64,000 nt of DNA from positions 1,488,001 to 1,552,000 of the forward strand of contig OX596334.1 of NCBI GenBank assembly GCA_951394405.1. Reading direction: 5' to 3'. How positions within the stretch are numbered: the stretch's first letter is position 1; each line of letters begins with the position of its first letter. Both the position numbers and the translations under genes were made by a program. The notes under the pieces were generated by a model, which saw only the letters and a list, made by a program, of their open reading frames with translations, ran no database searches and was not told the origin of the DNA. This stretch comes from Coprinellus micaceus (Eukaryota > Basidiomycota > Agaricomycetes > Agaricales > Psathyrellaceae). Positions 34,964-48,300 of the stretch are shown piece after piece.

Positions 34964-37214
34964 ATGTTGGTCAAGGGCATTGGCAGCGCAACGTTCGATA
35001 ACATGGGTTTGCGACCCGACGAACTAGCGAAGGTCCCTCCCATCTTGGAGGCTGGCCTAGCAGAGATCAACCCCGGTGAGAGTTCTCATGTTAGGATTCG
35101 TAAAATCATCACTTTCGGTTGGAAAGGAAAGGCCAGGCTGTCCAGAAGTGTTATCTCAGAGCCGATTACCGCTATCATTCAAGGCAGCGACGACGCCTAC
35201 TTCGACAAGGTCGACCAAAATGAATTCGCAGGTTTCGAGAACCTGGTGTCCTTTGTTGCAAGTGTAGCAAGCAAGGATGCTCTCGTGGAAATCATCGAGG
35301 AACTGGAACTAGTCGCGGCGTAAGCATTTCCTTTTCAGCTCCTCGGTTTCCTTTGAACCTACAGGATGCAGGCGCACCCTCGAATGTCAACCGAACCGCC
35401 TGTATGTGCGCTGCTTATTCGAAACTGACAACGGCGAGGAGGTCTGTCTCGTTCAATATGACCGCGCCGGCGCTGCATTCGGTGAATGGGTAGACATTCG
35501 CTCCGACCCCGAGACCTTCGTCAAGCTTGTACTGAACGTCGCCTCACGGGATGTGTACACCTTGGGCCTCGATCGCTCGGTCATATATCAGACGAAAGGA
35601 GGGAAGAAGGCAAGTGGCACAATCGAAGTCAAGGGAGTGATATATGAGATGGTCGGCGTCATCCCGATGTACATCGAACCCGGCTGCGGCCTCCGCGCGA
35701 GGGCAACGACATGCCTCAAGCTCAAGCTGAAGGAGCGCGGCAAGGAATACGTGCTGAAGACTACCTGGCGAACGGCACGATTCGTTTCGGAAGAACAGCA
35801 TAAGCTGGAGAGGGTGAAGGGTCTACCAGGCGTAGTGCAGATGGTCGACTGGGATGAAGCACTGACGACTGAGGAACTACGGGGTGGCATCAAAGACAAT
35901 GAGTGTGTCTACCGCGTCCGCATCCTCATGGAATGCACCGGGCCTTCCGTCGCCAAATTCAACTCCGAGACGGAACTGGTTGCAGCCTTTCTCGATGCCT
36001 TGACAGGGAAGTAACGTAATTGGGTCGATCTTTCTTACTAACCCTCCAGGATACTTCCAGGTCTTCGCAATATGTGGGAGAAGGCGGGCCTGATGCACGG
36101 AGATGTATCCATAGGCAACATCACCCTCGGTGCCCCTGGTGCCCCTCCGGGAGAACGAGGAAAGGTCATCGACTTGGATATGGCTCTCGAAGCAGATGGA
36201 TACCACCTAGGCTTCCAAGTAAGCACCATCGAATTATTCCCCTCGCTCTCCCAGTGTTAAAGTTATTCTCGAAACAACCACCAGGGCACCATCTCATTCA
36301 TGTCTATGACGAACTGCCAGCGTGCCATAGCATACACCCAAAGACTCGGAGACCACCCATTTTCTCTTGTGCCTCACTGCCCTCCGGACGACATCGAATC
36401 GCTCTTCTACACCTTTTCTCACGCTGTAGGAGGGACGAGTGGTCCTTCCCCTCTGAAGCTCTTGTTTCCCAGTGCCTGGGAATCCCCAGATGCCTACGAA
36501 GCCGCCTACAATGCCAAACACGACCTTTACGAGTGGAATTGTGCGGACGACTTGGCCGTTGACCTCCCATCCCACTGGAGCTCCCCGATTCGAAAGCTAT
36601 TCCGACGCTTCTTTAAATTCATCCGCGATCTCGTCGAGACGAAAAGGAACAAGATCGCTTACGAACCCGATAAAGACAAGAGGGACGACCAATACGCCTG
36701 CCTACTCGAAAACGTGCCAGAGTATTTTACGACGGTCCAGATGTTCTTTAAGAATGCCCTCTTCGAGCTTGAGGATATGGGCCATGGGGTCCCATTTTTT
36801 GTTGCGGACTCCCCCCTTGAAGTTCCTCGGCCCAACTCTCTCGGCTCCGTATTCCTCTACGATGACCTAGACTTTGGCAGTGACTTCGATGATTTGGACA
36901 GCCCGACACTATCTTCGGAACCTACTACCTCGGTCCCCTGTTCGACATCGTCCCTTGGGCCATATCACAACTCTGGGTCCACGGAGTCGTCCCCACCCAC
37001 CAAACTCCCTGAGAACGTTGACTTTGACCACCCTCGCAGTCCCCTGAGCCCTCGGAGGGTGAACATTGGGAACATTGGCTTTGCGTTTGCCCCTGGCCTC
37101 GACGAGACCTACGAACGACCCTTGAAAGCAAAAGGGAGACTCCCCAACGACGAGATAGAGAACCAGTCCTCACCCGTCAGGCGGAAGCGAAGGGTCATGG
37201 AGGAATGGACATAA
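34964..37214 (+). CDS. Fungal-type protein kinase, FunK1 family, copy 2 (HGD variant)
   Basis: Four exons, 34964-35319, 35372-36010, 36050-36218, 36285-37214; 2094 nt, 697 residues. The family is recognised from FVSEEQHKLERVKGLPGVVQ, the catalytic-loop equivalent GLMHGDVSIGNITL, VIDLDMAL at 371-378, GTISFMS and DDIESLFYTFSHAVG. The catalytic arginine is missing: HGD at 348-350 where copy 1 has HRD, so it is a non-RD kinase or a pseudokinase; the aspartate and the following asparagine are kept. Exon 1 encodes about 118 residues with no match to copy 1. The C-terminus is long, serine/proline-rich and ends in a basic cluster (VRRKRRVMEEW). It is divergent from copy 1. Confidence 0.86.
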
Positions 37215-38989
37215 AGCCTTCCACGCGCGGTAAGCCTCTCTAATACCCCTTTAATTCGGCGATACTGGCGTTTTCTCTCTTTCTAGGGCTCTCGGTATAG
37301 GGGTGGAGATGGAGAACTAATGTAGTCTTTCACTTCGTCGAGCCGATCCCTGATACCTTTTCCCACTGGGTTTTTAACGGTCACGGTGATTCGTTTTGTC
37401 GTATTGTATTGCTGCCTGTATTCTTGGGTGTGTGTGGACTGTATTGTAGAGTAAAATGCATCTGTACTAATGCTTGTATCTGCGTTTCACTTCGACATTC
37501 TCGAGCGCTTCTAGCCCCGTGGCCTCGTCCTGAGTCCCCGTCCTGGTTGACCCGGCGTCGGCACGGTCAACACTGCTTAAAATTTCGCTTGTAGGGCGCG
37601 TAGGGCACCTAGTCTCCCGTAGTCAGACTACGAGATGTCGGTGTCGAATTTTCCTCGCGCTGCGCTTCAGGTGGCACGATAGCGCACCATACCCACTGAT
37701 AACTGCAGACATCCTAACGCATGGGTTCCCGCCAAAGAACTCGAACAAGCAAAGAGAGGAGAGATTGATTCGGGAGGTTGGTTGTACAAATGAGGTAGTA
37801 TATCATAGAGAGGGGGACGACAAGAAAAGAAAACGCGAGGGGAGCAGAGAGCAGACGGAATAGCGAGGAGAAGGAATGGTAGTAACGGTCGAGCGGGGTC
37901 AGGGATGCGGGAGAGGGAGAGAGAGAGGAAAAGAAGGAAAGGGGTAGGTAAGGAGGTGGGTAAATCGCAGGTGAATCACAGCGCGCGTATAATATGAATT
38001 GGTACGAGCAGAGAGGGATGGGGGCAAGGGAGACCGGTCGAAGTGCATGAATGAACTCGGTAGTCGTGGTAGTAAGGTAGGAGGTGTCCGAATATAGATG
38101 GGTGATCAAGCTACGGGACGAGATGGTGCGTAGGGGACGTAATGGGATCGCAACCAACCAAGGGTAGGTAGGTGTCAAGAAAGAGGCAAGTGATAAGACA
38201 TGAATAAAAACGAGTGCTCGCAAGAACCAAACGGACGACGTAAAACAACAAATCGAAGGGGAAGATTAAAGAGGTGTCAACAACATACACTGAACGACAA
38301 GTCACAAGAACACAACAGGCATGGTCTAGAAATATGGGGAGGGAGAGGCTAGGTAGTACAACTTCGACGACGAAAGCGACGAGGGAACGGTGAAAGAACA
38401 ACAGCAACACGACGGATGGAAGCAGCGGGCTAACTAATGAGGGAAGCAGGGAGAGGTGGGGTGTGCGCGAGAAGGAGCACAGGGTAGGGGGAGACTATGG
38501 GATATCAAATGGGGGAACTCTCTACGTCCCATAGGAGGCGCACAGGATGCTCGTGGGCCTCCGTAAGAGCAGCCTTTTATTGGAACAAAAATAAATATGG
38601 CGAAGAGATGAAGTGAAATAAAGCAAAAGCGAACGACGGAGGGAGAGATCGCGAGAAAGACAGAAAGAGGGTAACCGGGGAGTGGGACAGTCGAGTAGTT
38701 GCTCGACACTTGGTGGTGGATGGGCAGCGACGATGTGTTTGCTTTCACGAAAACAAAGAAAGGTATCTTGCAGGGTAAAAGCACAGCAAAGAGATCCCAA
38801 TCCAGCCGAACAAGGGAATCCAACAACAACGACAACAAGACGAGGATAGCGACGGCATAGGCGAGGAGAGATGAGGGAGATATAAAGAAGAAGAAATGTA
38901 TGAAATCCAATCCAAGAGCATAAGAAGGGGAGAAAGCAAAACACGCCACCACCGCCACCACCACCACCACAGCGAAAGCGTCGCATCGA
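37215..38989. other. Purine-rich plus strand, probable long 3' UTR of the LisH gene
   Basis: About 1.8 kb. From about 37730 to 38985 the plus strand is strongly A/G-rich with many GAGAGG, GGAGG and GAAGAAG words. A transcript running off the minus-strand LisH gene would therefore have a pyrimidine-rich 3' UTR of more than 1 kb. Minus-strand frames here translate to Ser/Leu/Phe/Pro-rich nonsense typical of CU-rich sequence, and I do not call them genes. Confidence 0.5.
38946..38970. repeat. Short (CCA)n tract next to the LisH gene stop
   Basis: CCACCACCGCCACCACC followed by further CCA units, about 20 bases from the stop codon. It would be GGU repeats in the transcript 3' UTR. Confidence 0.6.
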
Positions 38990-41884
38990 CTACTTGATGT
39001 CCAACGTCGCAGGATCCATGGAGTCACCGGGGTTAAACCACGACCCAAAATCTCTTTCAAAGTCCATTCCCTCGGCAGAAAACATGCCCTGACTCAGATC
39101 AAAGTTAAAGTCTGGGTTTCCGAACAGCATTGGGTCCCCCATTATATCCATCCCGGGCCCACCGCCAACAAGAGCGCCAGTGGGTCCTCCCCCGTTGGGA
39201 CCCCCAGATAACTGTTGCCCGCCCTGCTGCTGTTGACCCTGCTGCTGACCTTGTGGACCGGGCGTACCAGGCGGCGGTGGGCCTTGTCCCTGTTGAGATT
39301 GCTGCGACGGGCCGCCTTGCTGGTTTGGGGGTTGCCCGGGAGGACCCCGCGGTGACGGGACGCTCCCATCCTTCTGCTCCTGCTTCAGCCCGGCCGCCGC
39401 GTTCGCGGGCGACGGTGGCGGCATCATGCTTCCAGGAGTTCCGACCGCACCTGGAGGCGGGGGGACCATGTTCGGCCGTCCTTGAGGCTTCGGACCCCCG
39501 AATGGTTGTTGCCGTCCAGGACCTGGAGGACCGCCCTGGGGACCGCCTGGGGTGAACGAGCCCTGGTCAGGACCTGCTGGCGACCCAGCGTTAGGCGTAC
39601 CTTGCTGCATGAGACCTGGAGCATTGTGGACTTGGTGAAGGGGTACTTCGTAGTTGCTGCCCATCTGACCCTGCTAATGCGTTGACGCGGGCGACGATAA
39701 CGGAGATAACGGAGTGTGCAACGTATGCAATGACGCGGTCGAGCCAATCAGAATATAAGCGAGAGGGAAATTAAAATGTGACAGTCAACAACCAAATTCA
39801 GGGGAAACCGCTGGATTGTCCGAAAGCACGCACCATGTTCATTCCGAGAGGAGGTCCCATCTGTCCTTGAGGCCCAATTTGCCCCTGCATCCCACCCATC
39901 ATCTGCTGCTGCCCTGGAGGTCTCTGCTGCTGCTGCTGCATCTGCATATTGGGGTTGGGCGGAGGAATCGGTCCATTAATTTGCATCTGCCCTTGGGGGG
40001 GACCACCCATGCCCGGTCGCATCATCATGTGAGGTGGAGGCTGTTGCTGCAGGTGGCCGGGAGGACCTTGAGGGTGACCTTGCGGTTGATTGGGTGGGGG
40101 AATAGCGGACATCGACTGGGGAGTACCGGGATATGGCATTGGAGTTGTTCCGCCCTTCGTGGTGTCCATAGGCGAGCGGCGCTGTCGTTTGCGTTCGGGC
40201 GGGGAGGAATCAGAGGACTCCGGCTAAAAAAAGAGCGTTCAGTGAGGATGGCCACACGGTGGTAAAGTAGGAAAGTGACCTGTTCTCCCGGTGATGTGCT
40301 ACTGCGCTTCACAGATCGCATTTGTTGTGGGGGACCTTGCTGCTGCTGAGTCTGCGGCGGTCGTTGCTGTGGATGCTGCATGGGAGTCGACGGTCCACCG
40401 GGTCCACCAGGGGTTCCTGGGCCTTTGGAACGCATCTTGTAGCACTCGATGATCTTGCGCTGAATGAACGTTGAGTAACAGAAGTTAAGAAGCACAACTG
40501 GATAAATATAACCTTATCATCATACGAGAAGTGAATATGGTTCTTGTCTGGTGGGATGCCGGCGTCCTGTTTGAGTTGAGGAAAGAATGTTGGGTTTATT
40601 TGTCGAAATTCGGACTCGACTACGTCTTGCGGGGGCATAGGTTGGCGGTTTGTCATCGAAGGGCTTTGCTGCGTCATTCCAGGATGCATGTGGGGCGTGT
40701 TTGTCCGACTTGGAGGTCTCCCGCCGCCCATGTGCCCAAAATTGCCGCCTTGCGGACCTGGTCCTCCCTGAAGTGGCTGGGGCGTTCCACCCATGACCAT
40801 GCCTTGTGGGATCCCGTTGGGAGGCATCATGCCGCGATTCATGACGGGGGAAGGTCCACCAAGATTTGCCATGGGAGCACCAGGTCCAGGAGGTTGTTGT
40901 GACGGTGGGCGAGGTCCCGGCTGCATGTTTGGTGAGTGCGCCATGGTCGGAGATTGGAACGGAAGGTTATGGTTGGGCGTTCCCACTGGCCGTTGCTGCT
41001 GACCGTTGGGAGGCTGTGGTTGTTGGGGTCCGTTCATGGACATCGGGCGTTGGCCAGGAGGAACGCCGTTGAAAGAAGGTGGTGGGGGGCCGTGGGGTTG
41101 TTGTTGAGGTGCAGATCCAGGCATTTGGGGGTGAGGGGGGCCAGATCCATTGGGTTGCTGGCCGGGTCCACGAGGCCCTGCTGGGGCTGCTGGCGATGTA
41201 TGGGTGGGTGGGGGTCGGCCTGAAACGTAGAGGTCAGATGAACATCGACGGGAACGCGGCATTAGCACATACCCATGACGATGGCACTGGCACGCTCGTT
41301 CTCTGCCATACCGGGTACCGGGGCCAGTCCGTCGTGGGCTCGGAGGGCTCGGACGTGGGTTAGCTGTTGGTGCTGGGGAACGGTCAGTGGCCGTCGTCGA
41401 CGCCAGCTACGGGGTATACGCACCTGGTTGTATAGAATAGCATTGTGGTTGTCCATGGGCATATTCGTCGACTTTGCTTGGAAAAGGACCCAGAATACAC
41501 TCCACCACCTACAGCACCGTTGAAAACCACCTTGCCACTGGGAACGGACGCTCGGACTCACTCGAATAGCAAGCCTTGCTTGGCGTCGATAGGCGGCTGG
41601 GCCTGCTCTGGGATATCCGCCTCGTACATCAACTCTCGAGCAGTCTTCCGAAATCCCCGCTTCCAACAGTAATCGTAGATGTAAATATTGAACCTGAAGC
41701 GAGCGAGCCGGCAAGGATATTGAAAAGAAAGATGGTGCATTGAGGAGACATTTCTGAAAGGCAAGAGCAATACTCACATCCTGTCTCCGTCCCAATTCAA
41801 CGGCTCCAGCGGTGCCGTGGAAGCGTCATTGGGCGTGGATGGGGGAGGTTGGGCCGATCCAGCTGGTGGGGGCACCGCAGCCAT
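38990..41884 (-). CDS. LisH-domain transcriptional regulator, Flo8/Som1-like
   Basis: Eight exons: 41884-41778, 41693-41562, 41508-41424, 41372-41273, 41219-40513, 40459-40280, 40223-39834, 39670-38990; 2382 nt, 793 residues. The conserved N-terminal part holds the LisH motif (FNIYIYDYCWKRGFRKTARE, from residue 37) and then PPIDAKQGLLFEWWSVFWVL, the LisH-plus-FW arrangement of Flo8 of yeasts, Som1 of filamentous fungi and SSDP of animals. The rest is low-complexity Pro/Gln/Gly/Met (QMQQQQQRPPGQQQ), typical of an activation region; one more ordered block lies near FRQINPTFFPQLKQDAGIP. Flo8-type proteins act in the nucleus downstream of cAMP-PKA to control adhesion and development, and act here by inference. 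Exon 8 could start three bases earlier. Confidence 0.85.
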
Positions 41885-42320
41885 GTGTCAACGGAGAGGC
41901 GTCCTGGACGTCGTCGGGCGTTGGTGAGGAGCCTCTTGGGGCTGGTCGACGTCGAGGACGAAAAGGATTTGGTTCCGGGTCACAGAAGGGGAAGAAAGGG
42001 AGGAAGCGCGTGTATCGATATAACAGGACAAGATTGCGGATTTATGTCACACCCTTGGGAAAATAGATCGAGGCCTGGCTGGAGGGCGCCGTTTCGGGGG
42101 CAGCACGGGCGGGGGGCGTTGCGGGCGACGATCTCGAGGACGTTGCGACCGACGACGACGGCAACGAGGACAGCGGCGACAACGGGCACAGCAGCGACGA
42201 CACCACAAACACAGCGAGCACACGGCCGCACACGTGACTCCTGCGACTAATGTCACAGTCACACACTTGTCACTCTCTACCAGGTAGTCTATTCTACAAA
42301 TCAATACAGCCGTTGTAGGC
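41885..42320. promoter_or_regulatory. LisH gene promoter region
   Basis: About 440 bases upstream of the LisH gene and downstream of the START gene, both on the minus strand. It contains trinucleotide-biased GAC/GGC sequence near 42120-42200, a CACGTG box and several GTCAC words. Confidence 0.5.
42231..42236. promoter_or_regulatory. CACGTG E-box upstream of the LisH gene
   Basis: The perfect palindrome CACGTG lies about 350 bases upstream of the LisH start and is flanked by GTCAC repeats. CACGTG is the core bound by bHLH factors; whether it is used is unknown. Confidence 0.3.
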
Positions 42321-45300
42321 TCACATATGGCGCCGTACCGCGGCTATCTGAAAGTCCCATCCCCCAAATATGTACTTGATCTCCAGCAAGCGCCGTATTT
42401 CCCTCCATCCCCCTCCAGTAACCTTGTTCGCTTCTTCCGCTTCCCTCATGTTCGTGACCACATAAATGAAATCAGCAGGCGAAAGGAGCGATCGGAGCAG
42501 GCTCCCAATCAGAAACGCAATGAGCGCCACAATGACCACCGTAGCCAGAGGGTACTGCTTCGTAGCCACCCCAGCACCCCCCAGCACATCCACACGCGCG
42601 GTCTGCGCCCCGTGCCCACCCTCCTTCTCTGCACCCCCCTGTTTCCCATTCGAATCCGCACCCCCACCCTGCCCAATACTCGGTCCTTTAACTCCCTCCC
42701 CGCCGCTTATCTGCGTCGTACCACCGCTGCCACTAGCTCCATCCACCCCCTCCTCCCCTATTTCTCCAGGTAACTTCCGCGGAGGTTGCTCAGCTCCAGG
42801 CTTATCCAAGCCGGTGCTCGCCCCAGGCCCGAGCCCGAAGCCAAATCGATACGAAGACCAGAGGGACCACCCCCCAGCGAACGCCGGGCCGCCAGAAGAC
42901 TCATTCCCCGAAGCCCCACCCCCTGCTGCTGATGCCGTACTCGACACGGGCTAGAAGAAGAGGAAAAGAGGGTTCGATGATCGTAAGTCAGTCAAAGCCG
43001 CAAAAAGAACCGAAAGCACGACGAAAGAAGCATCCGCGACTGAAGCAGGAAAACGACGTTGACAGACATGAGATAGAAAGCAGGCACACAAGTCAGAGGG
43101 AGGAGAAAAGCACGCATTTGGGCAATTCTCCGCTCTGGGACCCCACACAGAGAAATGGACGGAGAAACTCACCATCCCCGGGATAACCTCGCCGCCCTTC
43201 CCCCCGGCGTCTACTCCCGCGCCCCCTGCGTCCTTCGAACGATGGCCGTCTGGATGTAGGAATGCCGTCGAAGCTGGATCGTTGGCGTTTGTCGATGCTG
43301 ACCCTCCCAGTACCGAAGGATCAACGAGGTCGTCGGCGATGGCGACAGGCAGCCTCAGCGCTTCCGGCAGCGCCTCCGTCTCGTTCGGTGTCCTATTGCC
43401 CATATACAATATATGAATTAGTTATGAATGATGCATGAACGACATACACGCACCTGAGCAATACGGGCATCTTGCTAACCCGGTCATCAAGCAACTCCTC
43501 GCGCCCAAGGGCCGTCAACGACTCCTTTTCCCCAACGACGGAAACCTCGACACCATTAACCTCAACTTTCTTCAACCGCTTCTTCTTCCTCTCCTGGCTC
43601 TTATCGTCATCGCCTCGACCCAAAGGTAATACCTGGATATCAATTACCGCGCCCCGTAGTCGACTAGACTTTAGAGGTATATTGCGCTCTACATTGGCTT
43701 CGTCTCCTCCCACCTCGGGTTCCGGCTCTCCCACGTCCTCCGACTCGTCCAAAGCCTCCAACGCTCGCAACCACAGCGGCTTCTCTGGTGGCTTCCTCGT
43801 CTCCCCAGTGAGAGGGTCGAGCACGGTGCTGACCTGGTACTGTGCCGTCGGCAGGCTGAACCTGAGAAGGTGCCTTGTGGCCCCGGCCTCTGTGTTCAAG
43901 CTCGACGAGTGCATAGGCGAGGCGGGCATGGTGTATATTGAGTACGCCAGGGGCAAAAACTGGTCCTTCCCCTCCCCGGATCCCTCCTCACCTTTAGCGT
44001 TGGGCGTAGATGAGGAACCAGATCCTGACGCTGATGCTGAAGAACTCATCGACGATGTCGAGGTGGACGGCGTTACACTGGCCGGGGTAGCTGCACCAGC
44101 GATCGTCGAGGAAGGCGGCTTCCCAGCTGCATCAGAGCCCAACCTCAAGTACATCTCTCCCTCCCCCTCCTTTCCCTTACCCTTCGTATCCACCTCCACC
44201 CACACAGGAATGTCTCCCTCTCCCTTCCCCACCTCCTGACCCCTCTCCACCCTCCTCGACCTCACAACAACATAATACCCATCCGGGTACATCCTCGTAT
44301 CCACCACCACCTCGCCCACCACCAAATCCGTAATCGGCTTCACCTCCCCCTTCGCCGTGAACGCGCTCGACATCGTCCTACCCCTCCCAACGTGCTGCCC
44401 AAGACTATTCGCAGCCGTGGCCCCGTTACCAAGGCCCTGCAGCACTGGACTCTTGCGCAGCATACTCGTCGATGGGTCGTACAAGGAGGCGTAATGGAGG
44501 TGGTTGAAAGACGACGATCCCGCGAGAACATCACTCGACGACACCGACCTTTGCCGAGTTATAGGCATCGGTTCACTCGTGGATGGAGACAAAGTCCCAC
44601 CGGCCTTGGGCGAAGGGGTGTGTGTAGGCGTCAGGACCATCGTCCCCGGCATCTTGTTCAACGGCGCGTCTTGACTCCTCACCGATCTCAACGTCTCGAT
44701 ACTCGAGCTCGTCGAGAGTGAGTTCTCCTTTGGCGGTGTCGTGGCCGATGGGGACATCGCCGCGGAAGTCGAGGCAATCGAAGGTGGTACTGGGCCGGAC
44801 ATCGGCGATCCCAAGATCGTGTGCTCAGAAATCGTCCGTTCCCTCCCCTCCGGACGCGGACTAGCGCTCAACACCCTCTTCCCAGGGGGCTTCGGCGTCC
44901 TCTCCACGGACATCGGACCTAGCCTGCCATCCCCCCCACCCCGCTTCGCTAGCGTCACGAACACCTTCGCCTTATACGCCTTACTCCCAACCGCCCCACC
45001 CTCCACCGCCGCACCGGCAAACGACTCTTCCAACAACACCCTACTCTCGTCCCTCTTCCTCAACTTCCAGCTCACCGACGCCAACCTATCCTCACCTTTC
45101 TTCTCCGCAACAACAACACATGGCGAGGGCAGCCTCGTCCCGGGTAAGCTCGCGTTGAGGGCCTTCCAGTACGACTCGAGGGCGAGGATAGCGCGGGGGA
45201 GCGAGGCGTTGATCACCGAGTTCATGGCGGCGGGGATGGCGCCTGCGTAGTCGACCGCGACCAGCCGCGTACATCGTGTCGAAGGGATGGTATAGTTCTC

Positions 45301-48300
45301 CTTGGTATAGGGATCGAGCGTTTCCAGGATCCACGCATCGATGTATATACGACCGATGGGCAGCGCGTAAGGGTTGTGTTTATCTGACGAGAAGACGGCT
45401 GTGGAAGATTCAGACGCGAACGAAGCAGCGACTACGAATATCGCATTCTTTGCCCCTGAACCCGTCTGCTCCGCAACCTCCCCTGTACTCCGCCTAGAGG
45501 ACGCTTGTGCTGGAGGAACCTGAGTACGCGCCGTAACAGTCGCGACATAGAATCCCCTGTCCCTGAACGGGAACCCACCCTTCGCCGTCAGGAACATCGT
45601 CTTACACGAGTGCCCAAACGATTCCAACGTCCGTATCGAGTCAAACCGGTCGTCCCACACCTTCCTACACTCGTCCTCCTGGATGATCGCGGCCAACTCC
45701 TCCCCTGATACACCCTCCACAACTTTCTGACCCTTGTGCACAGGGATAATGGACGATGCTTCCGGTATCAGCTTTCGATGCACCGATACACCTTTGTCGT
45801 TAACGAGTGTCCATCCGTCTGCAGGTGAAGACGATAAGAAGTTGGACGAGTTATGAAACTCCTGTGTCCAGGCCAACGCCTCCAACGCGTACTGCATCGG
45901 CATCTTCGTAGCGGAGGGAAGGGACGACCCTCCTGCGCCTGCAGGCGTAATCGCAGCCACCGCCTGCTGGGTACTCGTGGTCGCCTGGTCCACTGCGTAG
46001 GTCCAGAACCTCGATAGCGGGCTCGAGATCTTCGGAGCGGACGCCCACGAGCTCAACGCGCTCCCAACCGGCGTGCCCTCGCTCCCAGTCGGGTCCTTCG
46101 ATCCCGCCTTGCCCTTACCCTGACTCTCTCCGTCACCATCACCATCGCCCCACTCAGCCTTCCTCCTCCGCACAACCCCCACAACAGGAGGCTGGTCGAG
46201 TGGTATCCGAGGTGGCTTTACCCGCTCCTTCTTCCGTAGCGCCTTCAACTCCTGCTCAGGGATCTCCTCTACGTCAACTTGGATCTTGGAACCGTTCACC
46301 ATCACGAGGCCTTTCTCCTTCCCGGGTGCTTTCCGAACGAGAACCAAGTGCCTCTCGTCGTCGACAAACACACAGTCATGCGTCAGCGTAAGCCACAGTC
46401 CACCACCTTCCGACGATAGCCGATGTCTTCGAAGGCAAGACATAGTTTGGGGAGGAGGGTCGACTACGATATCAAGCGACGAGGCCCAAGTATCCAGGTC
46501 ACACCGAATCTCGCACTCGATGGTCGGGTGGCTCGAATCATCCCCCCCTTCTTTCGAAGAGCTACTCTTCTCGCCAATCGGGTCTCCTAGCGGTGACGAT
46601 GACGAAGGTGTGACCCGTCGGGTCGAAGCAGCCATATACTCCACACGGAAGCTCTCCTTCTCGTGGTCATATCTCATCTCGTTGGCCTTCGCACCGGTCA
46701 AGCGAGTGACGATCGGCGGCCCACCACACTTGATCGCGAACTCGCCGATCCCTGCAAGGGTGTTGATCATTTGCATCGGGATGGACGTCTTGTTTGTCCA
46801 TCCTTTGGGGTCGGATTGTTCGAGAAGGGTGAGGGATGTGGTCGTAGGCGAGAGGGCTTCGATGGACCACCCTTGCAGATCGACTTGTGTTCGAATAACG
46901 TTAGGCTCGGCTTGGGGGATGTTGGGGAAGAGATGTGGGTCGTCGGCGGAGAAGGCGAATACATGCATCGTCGTTGGTGACTTGTAGACCGTCTTCAAAA
47001 CTACAGAATCCCTTCCACTGTATATAAAAGTAAGAGTATGGTCGTTGGGGGTTTAAGTAATGACGTACTTGACAGGCCATGCAGGTTTGGTCTTCACGTG
47101 CCATAGTTCCGTCAGCTCGTTGACGTCTTCCAAGAGTACGGCATCTTCATGTTGTTTATCCCACTGAATTCTTGCACCGGGTGAAGTCACCGCGCCATAG
47201 AGATCCCAGAGTCCTACTCCCACGAACGTGGCTTCGGCACGGTATACTACCAACGTTGGGTCGATCGAGTCGAGTTGCGTTATCGAAACCCCCCGGCCAT
47301 CCGTTGCTGAGCAACGTTAGTGAACGTAGTGGAGAAAAGTACAAGGGCACTCACTTCTCCTCCACTTCGCTTCTGGTTCTTGCAGCAACGACGAGAAATA
47401 TATGTAATTCCTCTTTACCCTGGATAGAATGGATTTCTCCGCAGCGGCTGTCCGTTCAGCATATGGCCTTGTGAGCACTCCGAGTGACGAAGAATGTCCA
47501 GACGCAGAGCTTCCGCCTGTGGCGATCGACGAGGTAGTCGCAAAGCTCAAATCCGCAGCACTCGTGATGTCATGTAAGATCTCCTGCGGGATGGAGTACG
47601 AGGTAGGGTCGCGTTGTTCAGAGTCCAAGATCTTCTTCGGCAAGCCATTCAGCCGCAACCCACGAGTTCCTCCAGAGGCTTCGATGACGACCTTGACCTT
47701 GAGAACCGAGTGGTCGTCCAGGAGAGCCGAGTGTGTGAGGCGTAACAGCAGTTGGTCCGGAGGCGCAATGACCGAAGGATTTGAATTGGTCTTGATAGCC
47801 TGTGCGGACCAGGGTAGTTGCTCTGTTTCCTCCGAGGAGGCTTTTAGCGACACCTGCACGTCCCAGCCTTCAAGTGACGGCAGCACACATTCGATGGAAC
47901 GAGTTAAGCGCCGGTTCTCCCGCAGCTCATCGAGGTTTGATGATCCTTCCGTTTCCTGGTGGTCATCGGGGATGATTGCATAGTCCACACTGAGCGCTTC
48001 TCTATCGATCTGGAAGCGTATTCGCTCGATTGATACCCCATTGCCGTAACCAACGAGTTTCGGTACCCGCCCTCCTCGCTTGATGACCGTCTTGAACAAA
48101 CTTAGCGCCATGGTAGAGAGTTGTTGAGCCATGGCCGATGAGGACGAGCCCATTCCCCATATCTCCTTGAAGTCGTGCTGCCAGAAGCATGATATGCGTA
48201 GCTTGGATGGGGCGTCGGGCACTTGTATGTGTTGGATGCACCAAGCAAACACTATGAGGTCACCATTAGCGAACGAACTGGTGAAGTGCTGCAAGTGCAC

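Noticed and set aside
38434..39060. 208-codon minus-strand frame next to the LisH gene
   Set aside because: Its Leu/Ser/Phe/Pro-rich translation is explained by the pyrimidine bias of the region; several overlapping frames look alike.
42327..42954. Plus-strand frames of 148 and 162 codons
   Set aside because: Antisense to the Gly/Ser-rich last exon of the START gene; Pro/Ser-rich translation is a mirror effect.
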